In this document: positions 35,088 through 43,893 of the stretch, piece by piece
Layout: each line of letters opens with the position of its first letter
Position numbering within the stretch: position 1 is the first letter of the stretch
DNA from: Sphingobium sp. 66-54
GTDB taxonomy: Bacteria; Pseudomonadota; Alphaproteobacteria; Sphingomonadales; Sphingomonadaceae
Direction of reading: 5' to 3'
Assembly (NCBI GenBank): GCA_001899715.1
Contig: MKWI01000006.1
Span: 496,001 to 560,000, forward strand
DNA: 64,000 nt
The notes under the pieces: model-generated
Seen by the model: only the letters and a program-made list of their open reading frames with translations
Told to the model about the DNA's origin: nothing
The model's database searches: none
Translations under genes and position numbers: made by a program

Positions 35088-36532
35088 TGCGCGCGCTCGA
35101 CCTGTTCAGCGCCGCGGCGGGCGGCTGGTCGCTCGGCCTGCACCGCGCCGGCTTCATCACCGTGGCCGCCTGCGAAATCGTCGAATGGCGCCGCATCCTC
35201 TATGCGGAGAACAATCCCCATGTCCGCCTCTACGCCGACGTGCGCGACCTCACGGCAGCTCGACTTCTTTCGGACCTTGGGATGCTCCCCGACATCATCG
35301 TCGGATCGCCGCCGTGTCAGGACATCTCCAGCGCCAACACGAAAGGGCGAGGCATCGACGGCGAACGGTCGGGCCTCTACCTCGAAGCCGTCCGCCTGGT
35401 CGCAGATTGCCGCCCTCGCTGGTTCGCTTTTGAGAACAGCCCTGTCTTGCGAACTCGCGGCGCTGACCGGTTGCTCGGCAAACTGGAAGCGATCGGCTAC
35501 GCCTGCGAACCGTGCGTGGTGGGTGCTGACAATGTCGGCGCCAACCATGTCCGCAAGCGGTCATGGCTTATCGGCTACGACCCCGGCCAGCTTGCCGACG
35601 CCGCGCACCAGCGACGCGGCGCATGGCCCGGAGATGTGCAAGGTCCGCGGCGAGAAGCGAACCGGCATGAATCTGCCGACGATGCAGCACCCCGCGGCAT
35701 GGAACGCACTGCCGACGCCGATGGCATCGGACGGGATGATGGACGGCGCGGGCGGCGGAGCGGGATCGACATATCCGCTACGGATGATCCTGGCGACGCC
35801 GCGCAAGTCGGACGCGGATCGGGGCGGTCGGGGCGACGTGCTCAGCCAGTTGCAGGGCCATGCCAGCCGTCATGCCGGCATGATGCCAACGCCGGTCAAA
35901 CCCAACGGCGGCCGGAGGCTGAGCCGGCAGGAGATCGAGACGGGCAAGCGGGCGAACGGCGCGAAGGCGCAGATCGACACGCCGAACATGCTGCGCCATG
36001 CGGAGACGATGCTGCCGACACCGGTGGCCTGCGACTACGGCAGCAACAAGAGCGGATCGGGGCTGCGGACGCATTCGACGCGGCACATGATCCGCGTGAC
36101 CACGACGGAAATCCTTCCCACCCCGACGAAGCGGGACAGCCGGATGGACGGATGGAGTCCGGCCTACGACCGCCGGAAATCGCCGACGATGGACGCGGTG
36201 CTGGACGGGGCGATGACCGACCGGGCGCCGGACAAATGGGCGGGCGCCCGCGCGCTGGCGGCGATGCTGCGGAGCTATGGGCTGACTGGAACGGCGGCCT
36301 TGCCCATCACTTACGGGTGGATGATGGGCTTTCCGCCTGGGTGGCTGGCACACGCATTGCGCTCGGCACTCGCAAAGGGACGGCTGCGGCCAGCCTGATC
36401 GTCGAGGCGTTCGGCGACGCCGTTCTCCCGCAAATCCCCGAAGCCATCGGCCGCGCGATCCTGCGCGTCGAAGCCGCGCTCGACCTCGCGCTCGGGCGAA
36501 CCCCCATCGACATCCTAGGAGACGAACGATGA
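35084..36532 (+). CDS. DNA cytosine-5 methyltransferase
   Basis: The 482-residue frame contains the C5-methyltransferase motifs: I (LDLFSAAAGGWSLGL), IV with catalytic Cys (GSPPCQDISSAN), VI (AFENSPVL), VIII (HVRKRSWLIGY) and X (EAFGDAVLPQIPEAIGRAIL). Between about residues 165 and 430 this frame is low-complexity Gly/Arg/Asp, while the +1 frame (35591-36398) is open and reads like the 'LPTPxxSD' repeat region of phage cytosine methyltransferases. The true product may therefore need two frameshifts, or two proteins overlap. The start ATG overlaps the PAPS-reductase-like stop. No restriction gene is adjacent. Confidence 0.82.
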   Translation: MMRALDLFSAAAGGWSLGLHRAGFITVAACEIVEWRRILYAENNPHVRLYADVRDLTAARLLSDLGMLPDIIVGSPPCQDISSANTKGRGIDGERSGLYLEAVRLVADCRPRWFAFENSPVLRTRGADRLLGKLEAIGYACEPCVVGADNVGANHVRKRSWLIGYDPGQLADAAHQRRGAWPGDVQGPRREANRHESADDAAPRGMERTADADGIGRDDGRRGRRSGIDISATDDPGDAAQVGRGSGRSGRRAQPVAGPCQPSCRHDANAGQTQRRPEAEPAGDRDGQAGERREGADRHAEHAAPCGDDAADTGGLRLRQQQERIGAADAFDAAHDPRDHDGNPSHPDEAGQPDGRMESGLRPPEIADDGRGAGRGDDRPGAGQMGGRPRAGGDAAELWADWNGGLAHHLRVDDGLSAWVAGTRIALGTRKGTAAASLIVEAFGDAVLPQIPEAIGRAILRVEAALDLALGRTPIDILGDER

Positions 36533-37116
36533 ACGATCCCGCGCGCCCGGCGCGCATCGACTTCAGCGGGTTTGAAGCCACGCTGCGCCGCAAGGCGGCG
36601 GACCAGGAGGCGGCCCGCCGTGGTCCGCCTGTCCCGACCGCCATCGCCGACCAATCCCGGCTGACCGAGGTGGAACTCACCTGGATCGAGCAGCGGCTGG
36701 AGCACTGGATACGTTTCGGCCGGATCGCGCAGGACCGTATCCTCACGCGCAAGACGCGCGTCGTCGGCTTCCGGCCCGGTGCCATCTTCGCCTTCGTGCG
36801 CTGGGCCGCCAGCGACTTCGGCACGATCGTCTCGCGCATCGACGTGGTGCGCGCGATCGCGCCCGGAGACCCTTATACGACGCTGCCCTTTGTGCGGCCG
36901 GGCGGCGACATCCTCCTCCACGTCGAGAGTTGGCCGAAGGTCCAGCAGGTGCTGGCCGCGATCGACGCGGTGGAGGCGGCAGGCGTCGATCCCTGCGACG
37001 CGGCGGTCGACCACTGGCGGCACGTCCACAACCGCATCGCCGCAGGCCATCAGCCGCGTCCCTACACGATGGAGCGCCATCGCGCCTGGCTCAAGCGCCG
37101 GGAGATCGAGGGGTGA
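36529..37116 (+). CDS. DUF2840 family protein
   Basis: A 195-residue protein strongly matching DUF2840 of alphaproteobacterial integrative elements: LTEVELTWIEQRLEHWIRFGRIAQDRI, PGAIFAFVRWAASDFGTIVSRIDVVRAIAPGDPYTTLPFVRPGGDILL, DHWRHVHNRIAAGHQPRPYTMERHRAWL. Function unknown, but it nearly always sits just before the TraF peptidase gene. ATG 36529 overlaps the methyltransferase stop and its own stop overlaps traF, so the whole block is one coupled operon. Confidence 0.88.
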   Translation: MNDPARPARIDFSGFEATLRRKAADQEAARRGPPVPTAIADQSRLTEVELTWIEQRLEHWIRFGRIAQDRILTRKTRVVGFRPGAIFAFVRWAASDFGTIVSRIDVVRAIAPGDPYTTLPFVRPGGDILLHVESWPKVQQVLAAIDAVEAAGVDPCDAAVDHWRHVHNRIAAGHQPRPYTMERHRAWLKRREIEG

Positions 37117-37691
37117 CGCGCCGCCGCTATGCCATCGCGACGGGTGCCGCCGCGTCCATTTTCGTCATGGCCGTCGTCGCCATCGCCGTCGTCGATCCGC
37201 TCCCGCGCGTCATCTGGAACGCCAGCGCCAGCGCGCCGATCGGACTCTATCGCATCCATCCCGACCGCGATCCGGCCATCGGCGCGCTGGTCGCGATCAT
37301 GCCGCCTGAACGGTGGTCGCACTGGATGGCCGGGCGCGGCTATCTGCCCGAGGGTGTGCCGCTGTTGAAGCATGTCGGGGCGAAGGCCGGGCAGCGCGTG
37401 TGCCGCATCGGCGGCATGGTGAGCGTCGATGCCCGGCGCGTCGCCATTGCCCGCGCGCGTGACGGCCAGGGCCGTCCGCTGCCGGTCTGGCAGGGGTGCC
37501 GCACGCTGCGAGCGGGCGAGATATTCCTGCTCAACCCGTCCGTCCCCGACAGTCTGGACGGCCGCTATTTCGGCCCGCTTCCGGCGTCCGCCGTGATCGG
37601 ACGCGCGACGCCGCTGCATCTGCGCGCGGCGTCACAAACGCCTTCAACACCCGAAGCCAAGGAGATCGGCCATGCCGACGAATATCTTTGA
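37113..37691 (+). CDS. traF: TraF-type S26 signal peptidase
   Basis: A 192-residue membrane-anchored peptidase: one N-terminal transmembrane helix (YAIATGAAASIFVMAVVAIAVV), catalytic Ser in SASAPIGLYRI and catalytic Lys in PLLKHVGAKAGQRVC, ending in the LNPSVPDSLDGRYFGPLP box. TraF matures and cyclises the conjugative pilin (TrbC) in RP4-type systems; a TrbC gene is present here at 45105. GTG 37113 overlaps the DUF2840 stop. Confidence 0.9.
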   Translation: MTRRRYAIATGAAASIFVMAVVAIAVVDPLPRVIWNASASAPIGLYRIHPDRDPAIGALVAIMPPERWSHWMAGRGYLPEGVPLLKHVGAKAGQRVCRIGGMVSVDARRVAIARARDGQGRPLPVWQGCRTLRAGEIFLLNPSVPDSLDGRYFGPLPASAVIGRATPLHLRAASQTPSTPEAKEIGHADEYL

Positions 37692-38004
37692 ACCCACCGC
37701 CAACGGCTATGCCGGACGCGCCCGATATTTCGGTATCAATGAGCAGATCGTGCTGGTCGCGATCGATCCGGGCGACGCCGAGAACGCGCCGGACTATCGC
37801 GTCCACCTCGACGACGAGGACGGCCCGGAGATCGGCGGGGCGTGGAAACGGATCGGCGAACGCGCGGGCAATTACATCGCTCTGGATATCGACAGTCCGC
37901 TCTTTGGTGCGCCGTTCCGGCCGGTGTTGTTCCGCGCAGATGACGATGGGCGGACATTTAGGCTGTCGTGGAAGCGCCCCCGGCCACGCGACGACCGGAG
38001 CTGA
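37672..38004 (+). CDS. DUF736 family protein, copy 2
   Basis: A 110-residue DUF736 paralogue (GYAGRARYFGINEQIVLVAIDPGDAENAPDYRVHLDDEDGPEIGGAWKRIGERAGNYIALDIDSPLFGAPFRPVLF). It overlaps the 3' end of traF by 20 bp. It is clearly diverged from copy 1 at 28451 but keeps the APDYR and IALDIDSP/LSVKIDDP core. Sited between traF and the transglycosylase, as in related elements. Confidence 0.85.
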   Translation: MPTNIFEPTANGYAGRARYFGINEQIVLVAIDPGDAENAPDYRVHLDDEDGPEIGGAWKRIGERAGNYIALDIDSPLFGAPFRPVLFRADDDGRTFRLSWKRPRPRDDRS

Positions 38005-38007
38005 TCG

Positions 38008-38871
38008 GTGTCGTTCCTGGTCACCATCCCTCTGTTCGCGGAAAAGCCGCATCCCTCCGTCCCGCTCGGGCGCAGACCGGTCGGCGCGCGCAGCGAAGGT
38101 CAAGGGCGGCCCACGGCCGGCGCACCGCGCGCACCCTTTACCGGAGCGAGCACGCTGGCAGGCTGGCGGCGGAGCGGGGGCGGGTTGGCCGCCATGCTCG
38201 CGGTCTTGTTGCTCGCTCCGGGCGCCGCGCCCGTCGCCGCGCTGGCGCAGGACGCACCGGCCGAGCGATCGGCCGCGCGCCATCCCTATGCCGGGCATGT
38301 CGCCGACGCGGCGCAGCGCTTCGGCATCCCCGAACGCTGGATATGGGCGGTCATGCGCGTCGAGAGCAACGGCGATGTCCGCGCTGTCTCGACGGCCGGG
38401 GCGATGGGCCTGATGCAGATCATGCCCGGCACCTGGGCGAGCCTGCGCGCGCGCCACGGGCTGGGCGCCGACCCCTACAATGTCCGCGACAACATCATGG
38501 CGGGCGCTGCCTATCTGCGCGCGATGCACGACCGCTACGGCAACGTGACGGCGATGCTCGCGGCCTATAATGCGGGGCCGGGGCGCTACGACGAATATCT
38601 CTCACGCGGCCGTTCGCTGCCCGCCGAGACGCGCGCCTATCTTGCAAAGCTGGCGGCGATCACCGGCAGCACGGACGAAAGCCGGCTTGCCGCCGCACCG
38701 CCGTTCGATCCCTTCGCATGGCGCCGGGCCGCATTGTTCGCGGCGCGGCCGAACGGCAATCCGGCCGCCCCGGAAACGTCATCCGGCGAAGACGCGGCCG
38801 ACACCCGCCCAGCGGTCGAACCGGCCGCGAACAGCCTGTTCGTCGCGCTTTCAGGACGCCCCAGGCCATGA
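38008..38871 (+). CDS. Lytic transglycosylase (conjugation-associated)
   Basis: A 287-residue SLT-domain protein. A basic Pro/Arg-rich leader precedes a hydrophobic segment (GGLAAMLAVLLLAPGAAPVAALAQDA), so it is exported or anchored. The lysozyme-like domain has catalytic Glu in WAVMRVESNGD, then AVSTAGAMGLMQIMPGTWASL and MLAAYNAGPGRYDEYL. It should open peptidoglycan locally for assembly of the mating channel (VirB1/TrbN-like role). It overlaps the next gene by 4 bp. Confidence 0.9.
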   Translation: MSFLVTIPLFAEKPHPSVPLGRRPVGARSEGQGRPTAGAPRAPFTGASTLAGWRRSGGGLAAMLAVLLLAPGAAPVAALAQDAPAERSAARHPYAGHVADAAQRFGIPERWIWAVMRVESNGDVRAVSTAGAMGLMQIMPGTWASLRARHGLGADPYNVRDNIMAGAAYLRAMHDRYGNVTAMLAAYNAGPGRYDEYLSRGRSLPAETRAYLAKLAAITGSTDESRLAAAPPFDPFAWRRAALFAARPNGNPAAPETSSGEDAADTRPAVEPAANSLFVALSGRPRP

Positions 38872-39449
38872 AGATCGCCTATGCCGATCCGCCCTATATC
38901 GGCTGCGCGCATCTCTATCGCGGCCAGCCCGACTATGCGGGCGAGGTCGATCATCGGGCGCTGATCGAACGGCTCGAACGCGACTATGACGGCTGGATAT
39001 TGCACGCCGCCGCGACACCGGAATCGGTCGCCGTGCTCGCGCCGCTGGTGCACGAAACCGGCGCGCGGTGGATGGCCTGGGTCAAGGGCTTCGCCGCGTT
39101 CAAGCGCAACGTGCCGGTCGCGTATGCGTGGGAGCCGGTCATCGTGAAGCCCGCGCGCAAGTCGGTCGTGAGCAAGCGGCTGGTCCTGCGCGACTGGATC
39201 GAATGCCCGATCACGCTGCGCCGCGGCCTCACTGGCGCCAAGCCCGAAGCGGTCTGCCATTGGGCGTTCGAGACGGCCGCCGCGCGTCCCGACGACACGC
39301 TCGACGACCTGTTCCCCGGCACCGGGGCTGTCGGCGAAGCGTGGCGAACCTGGCGCCTCAAGTTCGCGTTGCCGGGCGATCCCGTTGCAGCACCGCCGCG
39401 GCCCGATTGCACGGCGGCTGCACGTCGAGACGGGGCCGGCACGTCATGA
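38868..39449 (+). CDS. Putative DNA adenine methyltransferase-like protein
   Basis: A 193-residue protein starting MKIAYADPPYIGCAHLYRGQ, with the amino-methyltransferase catalytic motif DPPY at residues 7-10, and a late DDLFPGTGAVGEAWRTW resembling the SAM-binding FxGxG motif. The order matches the circularly permuted beta-like architecture. It is short, and motif spacing is minimal, so enzymatic activity is not certain. It is coupled to the transglycosylase gene and precedes the relaxase, where methylation or DNA binding near oriT might matter. Confidence 0.7.
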   Translation: MKIAYADPPYIGCAHLYRGQPDYAGEVDHRALIERLERDYDGWILHAAATPESVAVLAPLVHETGARWMAWVKGFAAFKRNVPVAYAWEPVIVKPARKSVVSKRLVLRDWIECPITLRRGLTGAKPEAVCHWAFETAAARPDDTLDDLFPGTGAVGEAWRTWRLKFALPGDPVAAPPRPDCTAAARRDGAGTS

Positions 39450-39687
39450 CCGCCCCCGGTTTCAGATTGGTGCAAGTCAGGGATCAAGTGCCTGGGAGGG
39501 CAGGAAAAAGCCGAAAAAAGGGACGGCAAGATAGAAAGCGCGCCCCAAATTCGCTGAAAGCCTATGTCTTTCAACGATTTGGCGCGGGTACGTCGGTCGG
39601 CGAGCGTGCCGCTCGGAAGAAAAAAGCCAGCAAAATCAAAGCGCCGAATGGCACTATGGGCCATTTTCGGCGGAAAGCGGCCCGGCC
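39450..39687. other. Gap before relaxase gene, candidate oriT
   Basis: A 238-bp stretch with unusually A-rich segments (AAAAAG, AAAAAAGG, AAAAAAGCC) for this GC-rich element and one clear imperfect inverted repeat (39541-39586). No gene is supported here. Origins of transfer commonly lie beside the relaxase gene. Confidence 0.5.
39541..39586. repeat. Imperfect inverted repeat, possible oriT
   Basis: CGCCCCAAATTCGCTGAAAG (39541-39560) faces CTTTCAACGATTTGGCGCG (39568-39586) with a 7-base loop; arms match apart from two small indels. It lies 100 bp upstream of the relaxase start, a typical oriT arrangement. The nick site cannot be read. Confidence 0.45.
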
Positions 39688-41454
39688 GTGAGCGAGGACG
39701 AGGATTTCCGCGTCCGGCCGGGCAAGGTCAGGAACAGGGGAGCCGGCCAGGGCCGCAAGGCGCAAGGACTTGTCGTCCAGGTGCTCCGCGTCGCCGCGCG
39801 CAGCGGCGGAGGCCGGCGAACGGCCGGCTGGGGCGGATCGCGCCAGCGCGGGCAATCGAACTTCGGCCGTGGCCGCACGTCCTTCGCACGCAGCCGCCTG
39901 TTCGGATCGGGCCGGCGCGTGCTGGTCAAGATTGTCCCTGTCACCCGTTTCCACCGGAATGGACGGCCGAGGGCGCCGCTGTCCGCGCACATCGCCTATC
40001 TCAAGCGCGAGGGCGTCACCCGCGACGGATCGCCCGCGCGGATGTTCGACGCCAATGGCGATGGCGCCGACGATCGCGCCTTCGCCGATCGGTGCAAGGA
40101 CGACCGGCATCATTTCAGGATCATCGTCTCGCCCGAGGATGCGGCGGACCTGTCGGACCTTCGCGAATATACCCGCGATCTCGTTCGCCAGATGGAAGCC
40201 GATCTCGGCACCAGGCTCGAATGGGTCGCGGTCGATCACTGGAACACCGACAACCCGCATGTCCATCTGCTGGTGCGCGGCGTCGATGACCATGGCGCCG
40301 ACCTTGTCATCAACCGGGACTATATCAGCCACAATCTGCGCTCGCGCGCCGAAGAACTGGCCTGGGCCGAGCTGGGTCCGAAACCGGAGCATGAAATCCA
40401 GCGCGCGCTCGAACGCGAGGTAACGGCCGAACGCTGGACCAGGCTCGACGCCGAGATCGATCGCACGGCGGACGCACTCGGCGTCATCGACTTGCGCCCC
40501 CAGCAGCCCGGACTCGACGATCCCCAGGTCCGCCGCCTGATGATCGGCCGCTTGCAGCATCTGGAAACTATGGGGCTCGCAGCCGAGGCCGCGCCCGGTC
40601 AGTGGGCACTGGCGTCGGATGCGCAAGCCAGGTTGCGCGAGCTGGGCACGCGCGGCGACATCATCCGCACGATCGGCAAGGCGCTGAACGGTCGCGGCCT
40701 GCAGCGCCCGCTCGACACTTACGAGATCGTCAGCGCAGCGCCGCAAAAGCCCATCGTCGGCCGGTTGATCGACAAGGGGTTGCACGACGAGCTGCATGGC
40801 TCGGCCTATGCCGTGATCGACGGCATCGACGGGCGCACCCACCATGTCCGGCTTCCGGGCATCGAGGCGCTGGATCGCAGCCCGGATATCGGCGGCATCG
40901 TTGAGCTGCGCGCCGTCGGCCGGCCGGGCGATCCGAAGCCGTCCCTGTTCCTGGCGACGCGATCCGATCTCGACCTCGCGGCTCAGGTGAAGGCGAGAGG
41001 CGCGACCTGGCTCGATCATCGTCTGATCGAGCGCGGCCGTGGAGTGACGGCCGCCGGCTTCGGATCGGAGGTGCAGCGGGCGCTCGACCAGCGCACCGAC
41101 CATCTCGTGCGCGAAGGACTGGCCCGCCGCTTCGGCAACCGCGTGGTCCTGCAAGGCAACCTGATCGAGACGCTTCGCCGCCGCGAACTGGACGCGACAG
41201 GTGCCGAGATCGCGGGCCGGACGGGGCTCGCCTACCGGCCTACCAATCCCGGCGACAAGGTCGCCGGCACATGCCGCCAGCGCCTCGCGCTCGCCTCCGG
41301 TCGCTTCGCGATGATCGACGACGGGTTGGGCTTCCGGCTCGTCCCCTGGTCGAACGACCTTGAACGCCAGCTCGGGCGCCAGATCGCGGGCATCGCCCGC
41401 AACGGCGGCGGCATCGGATGGTCATTGGGCCGCAAGCGCGGCCTCGCCCCCTGA
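39688..41454 (+). CDS. Relaxase, VirD2-like with DUF3363 domain
   Basis: A 588-residue mobilisation nuclease. After a basic N-terminal tail (RSGGGRRTAGWGGSRQRGQSN) come YLKREGVTRDGSPARMFD, HHFRIIVSPEDA and the metal-binding HUH motif DHWNTDNPHVHLLVRG (about residues 181-196). The C-terminal DUF3363 part follows (DYISHNLRSRAEELA ... GNRVVLQGNLIETLRRREL ... MIDDGLGFRLVPW). It should nick oriT and lead the transferred strand. GTG 39688 has only a weak ribosome site; the gene is followed by traG. Confidence 0.93.
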   Translation: MSEDEDFRVRPGKVRNRGAGQGRKAQGLVVQVLRVAARSGGGRRTAGWGGSRQRGQSNFGRGRTSFARSRLFGSGRRVLVKIVPVTRFHRNGRPRAPLSAHIAYLKREGVTRDGSPARMFDANGDGADDRAFADRCKDDRHHFRIIVSPEDAADLSDLREYTRDLVRQMEADLGTRLEWVAVDHWNTDNPHVHLLVRGVDDHGADLVINRDYISHNLRSRAEELAWAELGPKPEHEIQRALEREVTAERWTRLDAEIDRTADALGVIDLRPQQPGLDDPQVRRLMIGRLQHLETMGLAAEAAPGQWALASDAQARLRELGTRGDIIRTIGKALNGRGLQRPLDTYEIVSAAPQKPIVGRLIDKGLHDELHGSAYAVIDGIDGRTHHVRLPGIEALDRSPDIGGIVELRAVGRPGDPKPSLFLATRSDLDLAAQVKARGATWLDHRLIERGRGVTAAGFGSEVQRALDQRTDHLVREGLARRFGNRVVLQGNLIETLRRRELDATGAEIAGRTGLAYRPTNPGDKVAGTCRQRLALASGRFAMIDDGLGFRLVPWSNDLERQLGRQIAGIARNGGGIGWSLGRKRGLAP

Positions 41455-41469
41455 AAGAAGGAGACTCTC

Positions 41470-43455
41470 ATGCCCGCTACCAAAATCCTCTGGGGCCAGA
41501 TCATCGCCGTCTTCCTGATCGTGGTCGCCGCGATCTGGAGCGCCACACAATGGACCGCGGCGGCGCTGGCGTATCAGCCCGAGCTTGGCGAACCCTGGTT
41601 CACGGCGCTCGGCTGGCCGGTCTATCCGCCCTACGCCTTCTTCTGGTGGTGGTTCAGCTACGACGCCTATGCGCCCGCCATCTTCCAGACCGGCGCCTGG
41701 ATCGCCGCGTCGGGCGGCTTCGTGGCGGTCGCTGTCGCCATCGCCATGTCGGTCTGGCGCGCACGCGAGGCGAAGAACGCGGAAACCTATGGCTCGGCGC
41801 GCTGGGCGACCGAGGACGAGGTGCGTGCGGCCGGGCTGCTCGGCGACGACGGTGTGGTGCTCGGCAAGCTGGGCCGCGCCTATCTGCGCCACGACGGCCC
41901 CGAGCATGTGCTGTGCTATGCGCCGACCCGCAGCGGCAAGGGCGTCGGCCTCGTGATCCCCTCGCTTCTGACCTGGCCGGCATCGGCGATCGTTCATGAC
42001 ATCAAGGGCGAGAACTGGACGCTGACCGCGGGCTTCCGCGCGCAGCATGGCCGCGTGCTGCTGTTCGACCCGACCAACGCGGCGTCGGACGCCTACAACC
42101 CGCTGCTGGAGGTGCGGCGCGGCCAGTGGGAAGTCCGCGACGTGCAGAACGTGGCCGACGTGCTGGTCGATCCCGAAGGCAGCCTGGAGAAGCGCAACCA
42201 CTGGGAGAAAACCAGCCACGCGTTGCTGGTCGGCGCGATCCTGCATGTTCTCTACGCCGAGCCCGACAAGACCCTGGCGGGTGTCGCCGCCTTCCTGTCC
42301 GACCCGGCGCGGACGATCGAGCAGACGCTGGCCGCGATGATGGCGACGCCCCATCTCGGCGAAGCCGGCGTGCATCCGGTGGTGGCCTCGGCCGCGCGCG
42401 AACTGCTCAACAAGAGCGACAACGAACGCTCGGGCGTGCTCTCGACCGCCATGTCGTTTCTCGGGCTTTACCGCGATCCCGTCGTCGCCCGGGTCACGCG
42501 CGCCTGCCACTGGCGCGTCATGGATCTCGTATCGGGCGAGCAGCCGGCGACGCTCTACCTCGTCATTCCCCCCAGCGACATCTCGCGGACCAAGCCGCTC
42601 ATCCGCCTGATGCTCAACCAGATCGGGCGGCGGCTGACGGAGGAACTGCCGAGCGGCGCCAGGCGTCATCGCCTGCTGCTGATGCTCGACGAGTTTCCCG
42701 CGCTCGGGCGCCTGGACTTTTTCGAGAGCGCGCTGGCGTTCATGGCCGGCTATGGCCTGAAATCCTTCCTCATCGCGCAGTCGCTCAATCAGATCGAGAA
42801 AGCCTACGGGCAGGACAATGCGATCCTCGATAACTGCCATGTTCGGGTGAGCTTCGCGACCAACAACGAGAAGACGGGCGAGCGCGTGTCGAAGGCGCTC
42901 GGCACCAAGACTGAGATGCGCGCGATGAAGAACTACGCCGGGCACAGGCTCTCGCCCTGGCTCGGGCATCTGATGGTCTCGCGCTCCGAAACCGCCCGCC
43001 AGCTTCTGACCCAGGGCGAGGTCATGCAGCTGCCGCCCGACGAGGAAATCGTCATGGTGTCGGGCGTCCAGCCCATCCGCGCGAAGAAGGCTGCTTACTA
43101 CGCCGATCCCCGTCTCGCCGCGCGGATCATGCCGCCGCCCGATCCGGCCGCATCGCCACCTCGGGAAATCCGTCCCGACGACTGGACGGGGCTCGCCGCT
43201 TCGGCCGATCCCGCCGAGATCGCGGCAATCATCCGGCGCCAGGAGGATGCCGCCAACAGCGGGCTGCGCCGCGAGCCCGAGCTTCCCGATCATGTCGCCA
43301 TCGTGAAGGAGACGACGCCCGCACCGCCCGCGCAGGAGTTTTCCATCGTCGAGGACGAACCCGAGGATGCTGCGCGCCAGGCGGCGGCACGGCGGCGGAT
43401 GCAGGGCGTCGCGCGGCAGGCGTCGCTCGATCCCGACGACGGCATCGAAATGTAG
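41470..43455 (+). CDS. traG: TraG/VirD4 type IV coupling ATPase
   Basis: A 661-residue coupling protein. Two or three N-terminal transmembrane helices (IIAVFLIVVAAIWSA, FVAVAVAIAMSVW) are followed by Walker A APTRSGKGVG (residues 151-160), DIKGENWTLTAG, Walker B LLLMLDEFPALG and LIAQSLNQIEKAYG. It recruits the relaxase-DNA complex to the type IV channel and pumps DNA. AGAAGGAG lies before ATG 41470. The C-terminal 120 residues are acidic and variable, as usual for substrate selection. Confidence 0.95.
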   Translation: MPATKILWGQIIAVFLIVVAAIWSATQWTAAALAYQPELGEPWFTALGWPVYPPYAFFWWWFSYDAYAPAIFQTGAWIAASGGFVAVAVAIAMSVWRAREAKNAETYGSARWATEDEVRAAGLLGDDGVVLGKLGRAYLRHDGPEHVLCYAPTRSGKGVGLVIPSLLTWPASAIVHDIKGENWTLTAGFRAQHGRVLLFDPTNAASDAYNPLLEVRRGQWEVRDVQNVADVLVDPEGSLEKRNHWEKTSHALLVGAILHVLYAEPDKTLAGVAAFLSDPARTIEQTLAAMMATPHLGEAGVHPVVASAARELLNKSDNERSGVLSTAMSFLGLYRDPVVARVTRACHWRVMDLVSGEQPATLYLVIPPSDISRTKPLIRLMLNQIGRRLTEELPSGARRHRLLLMLDEFPALGRLDFFESALAFMAGYGLKSFLIAQSLNQIEKAYGQDNAILDNCHVRVSFATNNEKTGERVSKALGTKTEMRAMKNYAGHRLSPWLGHLMVSRSETARQLLTQGEVMQLPPDEEIVMVSGVQPIRAKKAAYYADPRLAARIMPPPDPAASPPREIRPDDWTGLAASADPAEIAAIIRRQEDAANSGLRREPELPDHVAIVKETTPAPPAQEFSIVEDEPEDAARQAAARRRMQGVARQASLDPDDGIEM

Positions 43456-43464
43456 GAGATTCCC

Positions 43465-43893
43465 ATGCGCGTGCGTCTCAACGTCTATTTTCCGCCCGAG
43501 CTGGCCCGTCAGGTCAGCGAGCTGGCGATCCGCCGCCGCATCTCGCGCTCGGCGATCGTGGAAGCCGCCGTCACCTCCTGGATGTCGCCGGACGGCGCCG
43601 ACCGGATGGAGGCGGCCTTCGCCCGAAGGCTCGACCGGCTTTCGCGGCAGGTCCAGCGGCTCGAACGCAACACCGGCCTCACCACCGAGGCACTGGCGCT
43701 TTTCGTCCGCTTCTGGCTGGCGGTGACGCCGCCGCTGCCCGACGAGGATCAGGCGGCCGCCCAGGTCAAGGGCCGCAAGCGCTATGAGGGTTTTGTCGAG
43801 ACGCTGGGCCGCCGCTACGCCAGCGGCAAGAGCCTGCTCGACGAAATACCGGAGGATATTGCAGGTCGTGACGGCGGCTCCACCGACACATGA
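43465..43893 (+). CDS. CopG-family ribbon-helix-helix regulator
   Basis: A 142-residue protein with an N-terminal ribbon-helix-helix (RVRLNVYFPPELARQVSELAIRRRISRSAIVEAAVTSWM) and a helical C-terminal part. It is found between traG and trbB in this class of element and probably represses the transfer operon or serves as an oriT accessory factor. AGGAG lies just before ATG 43465, 10 bp after traG. Confidence 0.88.
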   Translation: MRVRLNVYFPPELARQVSELAIRRRISRSAIVEAAVTSWMSPDGADRMEAAFARRLDRLSRQVQRLERNTGLTTEALALFVRFWLAVTPPLPDEDQAAAQVKGRKRYEGFVETLGRRYASGKSLLDEIPEDIAGRDGGSTDT

